A DNA stretch of 64,000 nucleotides, from assembly GCF_014931215.1 (NCBI RefSeq), contig NZ_CP063089.1, forward strand, positions 1,302,001 through 1,366,000, read 5' to 3'. A program made the translations under genes and the position numbers. Numbering within the stretch: the first letter of the stretch is position 1; the number at the start of each line of letters is the position of its first letter. The notes beneath the pieces are model-generated. The model saw only the letters and a list, made by a program, of their open reading frames with translations, searched no databases and was not told the origin of the DNA. Of the stretch, positions 57,219-64,000 are shown piece after piece. Source of the stretch: Campylobacter sp. 2014D-0216 (lineage in GTDB: Bacteria; Campylobacterota; Campylobacteria; Campylobacterales; Campylobacteraceae).

Positions 57219-58730
57219 ATGACAACCCACATCAATGATTTTTTACAAGAAAACGTTACTAAATTTGGAAGTAAAAATGCCTTTGTTGAGTTTAATGGCA
57301 AAAGTATAAGTTATAAAGACTTTGATGATTTAAGTAAAAAAATAGCAAGTAAAATTCTTTCTAAACTTCCTACAAAAAGCATACAAGAGCCTATACTAAT
57401 CATACTTCCTAAAGGGATTGATTGTTTGCTTTCTTTTTTTGGTGTGGCAAAAAGTGGGAATTTTTATACGCTTTTAGATGAAAAAAGCCCCAAAGAGCGT
57501 GTAGAAAAAGTCATAGAAGTTTTAAAACCAAAACTTTTAATCACTTCTAAAAAATTAAATTTGGATTTTAATCTTGATACCATTTTCACAGAAGATTTTG
57601 AAAGCTTTGATATAAATGAAAATGCTTTAGAAAAAGCTCTAAATGCCCATATAGATACAAACTTACTTTATGTATTTTTTACAAGTGGAAGCACAGGAGT
57701 GCCAAAAGGAGTAAGTATAAGCCATAAAAGTGTGATTGATTATACTTTTTGGGTGTGTGGGACCTTTAAACTAAGCCATGATGATATACTTGCTAATCAA
57801 GCACCATTTTACTTTGATAATAGTATATTAGACATATTTAGCTCTGTTAAAATGGGCGCTACGCTTCACATCATTCCTAATCATCTTTTTGCTTTTCCAA
57901 ATAAAATTTTAGAGTATTTAGAGCAAGAAAAAATTACCATGATTTTTTGGGTGCCTTCCGTGCTAATTTATTTTGCCAATACCAACGCTCTTGATACCTT
58001 CAAGCTAAAATGTTTAAATAAAGTTCTCTTTTGTGGTGAAATCATGCCAAATAAACAACTCAACATTTGGCGCAAGCACCTTCCTAAAACTTTATTTGCC
58101 AATCTTTATGGACCTACTGAAATCACCGATGTATGCTCTTTTTACATAGTGGATAGGCAATTTAGTGATGATGAACTTTTACCTATAGGTAAAGCTTGTA
58201 AAAACACCCAGCTTCTAGTCTTTGATGAGGATTTAAATTTGATTACTCCAAGTCAAGTAGGCATCAAAGGGGAGCTTTATGTAAGAGGAACTTGTCTTTC
58301 TTTAGGGTATTACAATGATAAAGAAAAAACAAAGCAAGCTTTTGTGCAAAATCCTTTGCATGATAACTACTTAGACTTGCTTTATAAAACAGGCGATGTG
58401 GTAGCTTATAATGAATTTGGCGAGCTTTTATGCTATGGAAGAATAGATCATCAAATCAAATACATGGGACACCGTATAGAACTTGGAGAGATAGAAAGCA
58501 TTATAAATTCTCATGAGAATGTAAGAAATTGCGCTTGTATATTTAAAGAAGATATTATTTGTTTTTATGAAAGCAAGGAAGAATTAGATCTTAAAAACTT
58601 TTTAAAAGATAAACTTCCTGCTTATATGATACCTAAGAAATTTATTAAAGTAGAACAATTTGCTTTAAATGCAAATGGAAAGATTGATAGGAAGGTTTTG
58701 AAAAATAATCTTCAAAGCAATAATAATTAA
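57219..58730 (+). CDS. Amino-acid/acyl adenylating enzyme (Cj1307-like)
   Basis: 503 aa ANL-superfamily enzyme of the DltA/NRPS A-domain type. Core motifs: FTSGSTGVPKGVSISH (A3), LYGPTEITDV (A5), YKTGDVV (A7), GRIDHQIKYMGHRIELGEIE (A8) and NGKIDRKVL with the A10 lysine. It should activate an amino or carboxylic acid with ATP and load it on a carrier protein, most simply the one at 58770. The specificity pocket cannot be read with confidence. It starts 1 nt after the AAC(3) copy 2. Confidence 0.9.
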   Translation: MTTHINDFLQENVTKFGSKNAFVEFNGKSISYKDFDDLSKKIASKILSKLPTKSIQEPILIILPKGIDCLLSFFGVAKSGNFYTLLDEKSPKERVEKVIEVLKPKLLITSKKLNLDFNLDTIFTEDFESFDINENALEKALNAHIDTNLLYVFFTSGSTGVPKGVSISHKSVIDYTFWVCGTFKLSHDDILANQAPFYFDNSILDIFSSVKMGATLHIIPNHLFAFPNKILEYLEQEKITMIFWVPSVLIYFANTNALDTFKLKCLNKVLFCGEIMPNKQLNIWRKHLPKTLFANLYGPTEITDVCSFYIVDRQFSDDELLPIGKACKNTQLLVFDEDLNLITPSQVGIKGELYVRGTCLSLGYYNDKEKTKQAFVQNPLHDNYLDLLYKTGDVVAYNEFGELLCYGRIDHQIKYMGHRIELGEIESIINSHENVRNCACIFKEDIICFYESKEELDLKNFLKDKLPAYMIPKKFIKVEQFALNANGKIDRKVLKNNLQSNNN

Positions 58731-58732
58731 GT

Positions 58733-58738
58733 TATAAT
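58733..58738 (+). promoter_or_regulatory. -10 box of carrier protein 3
   Basis: GTTATAAT, 3 nt after the adenylating enzyme stop and 32 nt before ATG 58770. It suggests extra, independent expression of the carrier protein. Confidence 0.5.
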
Positions 58739-58769
58739 AAGTACTTTATTTTAGTAACAAAGGAGTATT

Positions 58770-58994
58770 ATGCAAAATATTAAAAAGTTTTTTATGAATA
58801 TTGAAAGAACTGATATTGATGAAACAATGCAAAATTTAGTAAGTGAAGATATCATAGATAGTATCGATATCATGGCTTTAATAGCCGAAATCGAAAAACA
58901 CTACGGAAAAAGCCTTAATGCTGAATTTATAAGTCCTGAAAATTTTGAAGATTTTCAAAGTATCAAAAATATGCTAGAAAAAGCTTATAATTAA
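58770..58994 (+). CDS. Carrier protein 3 of the pse locus (Cj1308-like)
   Basis: 74 aa. Phosphopantetheine Ser31 in EDIIDSIDIMAL, a DSI variant seen in D-alanyl/peptidyl carrier proteins. Shine-Dalgarno ACAAAGGAGTATT. It follows the adenylating enzyme, so the pair looks like a DltA-DltC or A-PCP unit. Confidence 0.9.
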   Translation: MQNIKKFFMNIERTDIDETMQNLVSEDIIDSIDIMALIAEIEKHYGKSLNAEFISPENFEDFQSIKNMLEKAYN

Positions 58995-59026
58995 TAATAC
59001 AATGCCAAAAATGGCATTGTATTATT
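58993..59026. terminator. Perfect hairpin between convergent genes
   Basis: AATAATACAATGCCA / TGGCATTGTATTATT, 15-bp perfect arms and AAAA loop. Contains the end of carrier protein 3 and the stop of the sulfotransferase-like gene on the minus strand. Confidence 0.75.
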
Positions 59027-60065
59027 CTTCCCTTAAAGACTGAATAATTTTATTTTTAGATACAATAATTTCTGCTATAAAATCAGCTATTTTATCCCAA
59101 TCACTTTCTTTGGTTTGGATTAAGGTTGGATTTTCTTTATACTCATCCCAATTAATCGGCTCAAATAGATATTTTCTATGAGGAAAATATCTAGCCCTAA
59201 CCCATTCTAACGAAGGAGCGTAATAATCAACATAAGCTTTTGCTATTTCTTTTTGTACTCTAAATTTCAGTCTATCCTCATTAGCTCCTTCAAAAATTTT
59301 CCTAGCTATATAAAGTAAAGAATTTATATTTTGTCCGTGCAAATCTTTTTTTATCAGTCTTCCTTGAAGCTCCATACCCAAAAGATTAAAACTTTCATTC
59401 TTATTTTGTTTTAAGGAAAATTCATCATCCCACTTTAAACCCAAATGATATGCAAAATCTTTAAGCAATGATCCGCCAACATATTCTTCTTTTAAAAGTC
59501 TTACTATTAAGTTTTTTTCTCCAAATACTTCTATATGACTCTCACAAATCCACTTGTAATCAAATATATATTTTCTAGGATGCTCATCGGGCTTAAAATC
59601 AGCACTATAAAAACCCATATTGTTTTTAATATCTTGAGAACAATGAGAATTTAAATATCCAAGAGTATCTCTAAAATAAATAATTTCATAAATTTCATCA
59701 AAACCTAAAGCATTTAAAATACTTTTAAGAATTTCTATATGTCTTTTAGTAGAAAAATCCCAAACAATTCCTTCTGCTGAAAAGATAAATTTTTTATCTT
59801 TATGCATTTCAGCTTCAACTTTAAAATTTTTAACAGCCTTAATCAAACGTTCATCTTCTAAGTCATCTAGTGGATTTTGACTTAACTTATCTTTTTTAAC
59901 AAGCTCTAAAACCATATCCACTAAAACCCAATGTCTATTTGCCATTCTAAGAGATTTTGGATAAATATATCCTTGCTGCAAAAACTTATCTTCATTTTGC
60001 ATTAAAAATCCCTGTCTTTCTTGATTACCGCTGTTGGTTGTTCCTATACTAATATATGCTGTCAT
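59022..60065 (-). CDS. Sulfotransferase-like protein with altered P-loop
   Basis: 347 aa. The N terminus ISIGTTNSGNQERQGFL followed by QQGYIYPKS and NRHW mirrors the start of bacterial sulfotransferase-like proteins (IHIGxHKTGTTxxQxFL, then GxxYPRS and HH). The PAPS 5'-phosphate loop residues Lys and Thr are replaced, so activity is doubtful. Later, YFRDTLGYLNSHCSQ and FGEKNLIVRLL fit the 3'-phosphate Arg/Ser region. It lies between carrier protein 3 and a DUF2920 gene; the C. jejuni gene in this spot is hypothetical (Cj1309). Shine-Dalgarno AAAAAAGGAAAAAA. Confidence 0.65.
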   Translation of the reverse strand: MTAYISIGTTNSGNQERQGFLMQNEDKFLQQGYIYPKSLRMANRHWVLVDMVLELVKKDKLSQNPLDDLEDERLIKAVKNFKVEAEMHKDKKFIFSAEGIVWDFSTKRHIEILKSILNALGFDEIYEIIYFRDTLGYLNSHCSQDIKNNMGFYSADFKPDEHPRKYIFDYKWICESHIEVFGEKNLIVRLLKEEYVGGSLLKDFAYHLGLKWDDEFSLKQNKNESFNLLGMELQGRLIKKDLHGQNINSLLYIARKIFEGANEDRLKFRVQKEIAKAYVDYYAPSLEWVRARYFPHRKYLFEPINWDEYKENPTLIQTKESDWDKIADFIAEIIVSKNKIIQSLREE

Positions 60066-60077
60066 TTTTTTCCTTTT

Positions 60078-61288
60078 TTAAATAATTTCCAATACAAACT
60101 TTTTTCCTTTATCTTTAAAAGTAAAAACTTTATCTTTGCAAGGATAAGATATGCTATCTTTTTTCATTATGCTTTTTCTGTTTTTCACATAATCTAAAAT
60201 TTTAGGAAGCTCTTGGTTAAACATTGATTTATCGGAAATACCACCGCCATGCGTTGTCTCTTTTATATATTTACCATCTACACTTCCTTCATCTATCACA
60301 TGAAAATCAACCTGATATCCCAAAAACCGATAAATTTGCATTAACTGATTTTTATGTTCAAAAGAAACCATAAGATCTTTAGAGCTATGATAGCTAATAT
60401 AAACAATATCTTTGTTCTTTTGCGTTTGCAAAATCAAATGATCTTTATTCAACAAAGCCCTTATTAAATAATTTTCATCGGCAAAATAATAAGGTGAATT
60501 TGGATCTTTACGTGTCCAATGAGTTTTGACCTGTCCATGCACTGCAATATTGGGATCGTAAAATATAGAATCACCTTTGTCAAATTCTTTACCTAAAAAA
60601 TATTCAAAAGGTGGCAAAGCTCCACCTGAATTATCTATGACCCCATCTACATACCACGGTGCTATTTTAGCACACATCAATGCTAAATAACCACCATATG
60701 ATCCCCCTCCATAAATTTTTGGCAAGGACTTAAATTGAGGATATTTTATTGCTATATCTTTCAAGGCGTTGATATGATCAATTGCTGCCATAATGCCATA
60801 GTTTTGATATTCATTATTAGGAGGAATTAAACTACCATGGAGATGAGCCCTATAAGACTCTGGCAACATCTTTTTTTCTTTTAAAGCACCAATAGTTTGA
60901 TTTAATAAATCCCAATACTTCCAAGTAGTATATTCATTTAGGAAGTCCGCGTTAATATTAAATTCTTTTAACACAGATTCTAATTTTGGCAAATCATCTT
61001 TCATGAAAGCGGTTTTGGCGCTATATTTTCAATATCAGATCTTCTTTGGCAAAAACAATGGTATAAAACACTTACCGCAACCACACCATGCTTTTGCGCT
61101 ATCAATTTTCTATTGAAATCAACAAAAGCCATATGAGCATTAGCTCCATAACCACCTATAATAAAAACTATCGCTTTCATTTCTTTGCTATCATCATAAG
61201 TGATTCTGTATTCTAACTTACTTTCTCTTTTTATATTTAACTCTACATCATCACAAGAATCTATAAAATAAGTTTCATTTTTAAGCAT
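60078..61288 (-). pseudogene. Second DUF2920 gene, split by a one-base frameshift
   Basis: First part 61288-61001 (MLKNETYFIDSCDDVEL to IAPKPLS-stop); second part reads from 61004 (MKDDLPKLES) to 60078. Upstream of that ATG the second frame continues as AKTAF, matching GAKFYLDDIDKL of copy 1, so one base is missing near 61010-61022. Restored length is 403 aa. The nucleophile elbow GGSYGGYL and His-containing THGGGIS are in the second part. The two frames meet at ATGA, so some coupled translation of two pieces is possible. Confidence 0.85.
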
Positions 61289-61351
61289 GTTAAGCCTTTT
61301 AAAATTATATTTCAATTATACTTATTTTTATAAAAATTTTAAAGAGAGTTC

Positions 61352-62053
61352 ATGAAAAATATTTGTATTATCCCTGCACGTGGTGGCTCAAAAAGAATTC
61401 CTAGAAAAAATATCATTGATTTTTTAGGAAAACCTTTGATTGCTTATAGTATAGAAAGTGCTTTAAATTCAGGTATTTTTGATGATGTGATTATCTCAAG
61501 CGATGATGATGAAATCATCGAAGTAGCTTTAAAATATGGCGCAAAAGCTCCTTTTGTGCGCAAAAAAGAATTAAGCGATGATTATGCAAGCTCAACCGCT
61601 GTAATCCAAAATGCCATTACCACCCTAGAAGAGCAAGGTAAAAACTATAAAAATGTGTGCTGTTTATACGCTACTGCGCCACTTATAGATGAGTTTATCT
61701 TGCAAAAAGCTTTTGAGCAATTTAGTCAAGAAGAATGTAAATTTTTATTTTCAGCTTGTGAGTTTGAATACCCTATACAAAGAAGTTTTTATCTTGATAA
61801 GCAAAATAAAGTTTATATGTTTGATGAATCAAACTACCATAAACGCTCACAAGATCTTACTAAAGCTTATCATGATGGCGGTGCATTTTACTTTGGTAAA
61901 AAAGAAGCGTGGTTAGAAGAAGATTTTATGTTTAAACCTCATTCTAAAGCCTTTTTACTCCCTAGAAATAAAATTTGCGATATCGATACTTTTGAAGACT
62001 TAGAATTTGCTAAAATACTATATCAATTTCATAAGGGCAATAAATGTTTATAA
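61352..62053 (+). CDS. pseF: PseF, CMP-pseudaminic acid synthase
   Basis: 233 aa cytidylyltransferase. ICIIPARGGSKRIPRKN is the CTP-binding signature, followed by LIAYSIESAL, SSDDDEI and DGGAFYFGKKEAW. Activates pseudaminic acid for transfer to flagellin Ser/Thr. As in C. jejuni it follows the second DUF2920 gene, divergent. It overlaps the next gene by 10 nt. Confidence 0.94.
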   Translation: MKNICIIPARGGSKRIPRKNIIDFLGKPLIAYSIESALNSGIFDDVIISSDDDEIIEVALKYGAKAPFVRKKELSDDYASSTAVIQNAITTLEEQGKNYKNVCCLYATAPLIDEFILQKAFEQFSQEECKFLFSACEFEYPIQRSFYLDKQNKVYMFDESNYHKRSQDLTKAYHDGGAFYFGKKEAWLEEDFMFKPHSKAFLLPRNKICDIDTFEDLEFAKILYQFHKGNKCL

Positions 62054-62730
62054 ATAAAATTAAAGGCTTTAAATATCCTGATATGGAACTTGTAAGATGG
62101 TTTTTTAAAAACAAGCTCGATACCTTAAAAAACGCAAAAGTCTTAGAATTTGCCTCCCATAATGGCAACAATCTTTCTTTATTTGCAAATTATGATTATG
62201 AGTGTATTGGCGTAGAACTTGGCAAACAAAATCATGAAAACGCTATTTATAATTTTAAAGAAATTATGCGTTATCAAAAGGCAAGTTTTTTTAATGAAAA
62301 TATGCTTGATTTTGCTAAAAAGCATCAAGATATAAATGCAGATGTATTTTTAATACCTAATGTTATTAATTACATCACTAAAGATGAATTTAAAGCTTTA
62401 CTACAAAATTCAAAACACAACAACCTATACCGCGTAAACAAATCAGGATATGCTCATTTTTTCTTAAGAGCAAGAAGTGTTAAAGATCATCGTTATGGAC
62501 TTGGAGAAAAGTTAGAAAATGGTAGCTTCATCTTAAGCGGCGATGAATTTAGTGGCGAGAAAAATTGTCTTTGCACAGCTTATCAAGAACATGAACTTGT
62601 AGAAATTTTAAAAGAGAATTTAAATTTATATGATTTTGAAGTTATCACAAGTGAAAATATTAATATAAAAAATAAAGTTTATATCAAAGATAGCGATATA
62701 ATCATCTATGGAAAAATCACTAAGGAGTAA
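62044..62730 (+). CDS. SAM-methyltransferase-like protein, twin A
   Basis: 228 aa. VLEFASHNGNNLSLFANYDY then GVELGK is a class I motif I and acidic loop. NADVFLIPNVINYI is the motif IV region. EHELVEILKENLNLYDF begins the C-terminal helix. About half the residues match twin B right behind it. The gene starts within the pseF end. No C. jejuni counterpart comes to mind at this place. The target is unknown; flagellar sugar or its acyl group is the obvious guess. Confidence 0.8.
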   Translation: MFINKIKGFKYPDMELVRWFFKNKLDTLKNAKVLEFASHNGNNLSLFANYDYECIGVELGKQNHENAIYNFKEIMRYQKASFFNENMLDFAKKHQDINADVFLIPNVINYITKDEFKALLQNSKHNNLYRVNKSGYAHFFLRARSVKDHRYGLGEKLENGSFILSGDEFSGEKNCLCTAYQEHELVEILKENLNLYDFEVITSENINIKNKVYIKDSDIIIYGKITKE

Positions 62731-62731
62731 A

Positions 62732-63406
62732 ATGTATTTAAGAGATTTAAAAGGTTTAAAATTTCCAGATTTAGCTGTAATTAAATTTTTTTTCAAACAG
62801 GGACTACATCAACAAAATAATCAAAAAGTTTTAGAATTTGCTTGTTCTAATGGCAATAATCTTTCTTTATTTGCAAATTATGATTATGAATGTATTGGGA
62901 TTGATTTAAACAAAGAAAATATCAACAATGCCAATTATAACTTCAAAGAAATAATCCAATGCAAAAACTATCAATTTTTTCATGATAATATCTTAGAATT
63001 TCCTTTTAAAAATCCCAATATCAATGCAGATATTTTTATGATTCCTAATGTGATTAACTATCTCTTACGGGAAGATTTTTTAAAATTATTAAAAATTTCT
63101 AAAGAAAATTCTATGTATAAAGAAAACGCATTGTTTTTTTTAAGAACAAGAAGCATAAAAGATTATAGATATGGTTATGGAGAAAAAATAGCTCATAATT
63201 GTTTTAAAATCACAAACGATAACACCACAGGAGAACTTGGGTGTATCAACACTCTATATCAAGAACATGAACTTGTAGAAATTTTAAAAGAACATTTAAA
63301 TTTATATGATTTTAAAGTGCTCACCTATGAAAATACCAACATCATGGGAGAAGATGAAAGATTGGTTAATGATAGTGATATTGTAATTTATGGGAAAATT
63401 AAGTGA
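62732..63406 (+). CDS. SAM-methyltransferase-like protein, twin B
   Basis: 224 aa. Same layout as twin A: VLEFACSNGNNLSLFANYDY, GIDLNKEN, NADIFMIPNVINYL and EHELVEILKEHLNLYDF. ATG 62732 comes one base after the twin A stop, behind AAGGAG; a longer frame from 62708 lacks that signal. Tandem duplication is clear, with short near-identical DNA blocks. It overlaps the WbqC-like gene by GTGA. Confidence 0.8.
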   Translation: MYLRDLKGLKFPDLAVIKFFFKQGLHQQNNQKVLEFACSNGNNLSLFANYDYECIGIDLNKENINNANYNFKEIIQCKNYQFFHDNILEFPFKNPNINADIFMIPNVINYLLREDFLKLLKISKENSMYKENALFFLRTRSIKDYRYGYGEKIAHNCFKITNDNTTGELGCINTLYQEHELVEILKEHLNLYDFKVLTYENTNIMGEDERLVNDSDIVIYGKIK

Positions 63407-64000
63407 AAATAGCCATTATGCAACCAACCTTTAATCCATGGCTTGGTTATATATATATGATACAAAGCGTTGATACTTTTGTCTTTTTGGATAACGTGCA
63501 ATTTGAACGCAGATCATGGCAAAATAGAAACAAAATCAAACTACAAGATAAAACTTTTTTACTAGGTCTAAACCTGCAAAAAGCACCGCAAAAAACACCG
63601 CTTCAAAATATTTTATTTGAAAAAGATGACAAATGGAAATTTAAATTTCTAAAAACAATCCACCACGCATACTCTAAGAGTATCAACTTTAATAAATACT
63701 ATGATATTTTGGAAAAAAATTTATTTAAACACACACATTTAGTGCAATTTAATATGGAATTAATCAAAATATACTGCGAACATTTAAACATCAAAACTCC
63801 TATTTTGCAGGCTTCTTCTTTGAGATTAAAAAACGAGAAAAAAGAAAAATTGTTGCTTGAAATCTGCCAGTCATTAAATGCCAACCACTACCTTTCACCC
63901 GAGGGTTCAAAAAACTATCTCGAAAAAGAAACAGCAAAAGAAATTTTTGAAAATGCAAATATAACAATTGAATATTTTGATTTTATCCATCCAACCTATA
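63403..64000 (+). CDS. WbqC-family protein, 5' part only
   Basis: 199 codons are visible before the window ends. GTG 63403 overlaps the twin B stop. KIAIMQPTFNPWLGYIYMIQ, FVFLDNVQFERRSWQNRNKI and LSPEGSKNYL are the WbqC pattern. WbqC proteins occur in O-antigen and glycan loci, where a role in sugar N-acylation or amino-acid transfer has been suggested but not settled. It fits a further sugar modification step. Confidence 0.85.
   Translation, partial: MKIAIMQPTFNPWLGYIYMIQSVDTFVFLDNVQFERRSWQNRNKIKLQDKTFLLGLNLQKAPQKTPLQNILFEKDDKWKFKFLKTIHHAYSKSINFNKYYDILEKNLFKHTHLVQFNMELIKIYCEHLNIKTPILQASSLRLKNEKKEKLLLEICQSLNANHYLSPEGSKNYLEKETAKEIFENANITIEYFDFIHPTY

Noticed and set aside
60078-61004. Independent 308-aa gene coupled through ATGA
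   Set aside because: Homology to the first DUF2920 gene continues upstream of its ATG in the same frame, so it is the second part of one broken gene.

Overview
The window is AT-rich, densely coded Campylobacter chromosome, most likely from the C. lari group. PglB is 712 aa and matches, as far as I can recall it, the crystallised C. lari enzyme closely. The tmRNA tag, two-base gene overlaps, TATAAT-type -10 boxes and gene blocks shared with C. jejuni (pgl, ciaB-prs, ruvB-amaA, cmeG-rdgB-mla, selAB, mqnA to acc, pse) agree. Assignments rest on sequence recognition; no database search was run.

Layout. 1-11474: N-glycosylation (pgl) operon, gne end-pglK-pglH-pglJ-pglB-pglA-pglC-pglD-pglE-pglF, without pglI, wlaJ or pglG. 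11586-16678: cheY, prmA, ftsH, a phosphatidylserine decarboxylase-like gene, pssA and a PepSY-like membrane protein. 16727-18623: tRNA-Ser(GCU), then a Y-family DNA polymerase and a small partner gene that look imported. 18643-22295: ciaB, acyl-CoA thioesterase, prs and a small membrane protein. 22498-26708: ssrA (tmRNA), a helical protein, ruvB, an AI-2E family protein and cmeG. 26786-31154: rdgB and an RND-mlaC-mlaA lipid-transport operon. 31378-33860: modA, a TOBE-like gene, modC (no modB) and one SMR protein. 33871-40712: ferredoxin protein, selA, selB, a DsbC-like protein, a TraT-like lipoprotein and mqnA. 40961-46974: malic enzyme, gltX, a SurA-like chaperone, accC, accB and dcd. 47023-64000: flagellin pseudaminic-acid locus.

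The pgl genes make UDP-diNAcBac (PglF, PglE, PglD), put it on undecaprenyl phosphate (PglC), extend it (PglA, PglJ, PglH), flip it (PglK) and transfer it to Asn (PglB). Without PglI the glycan should lack the glucose branch.

The last 17 kb is the accessory and most interesting part. PseB, PseC and PseF belong to the pseudaminic acid pathway. Between them lie three carrier proteins, an FkbH-type HAD protein, a KAS III enzyme, an adenylating enzyme, a methyltransferase, two AAC(3)-type acyltransferase genes, two DUF2920 hydrolase genes and a sulfotransferase-like protein, followed by twin methyltransferases and a WbqC-like gene. I infer a small acyl-carrier pathway that decorates flagellar sugars. 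It is set up for switching: two G9 tracts (one gene in frame, one out of frame) and two DUF2920 genes broken by single-base shifts.
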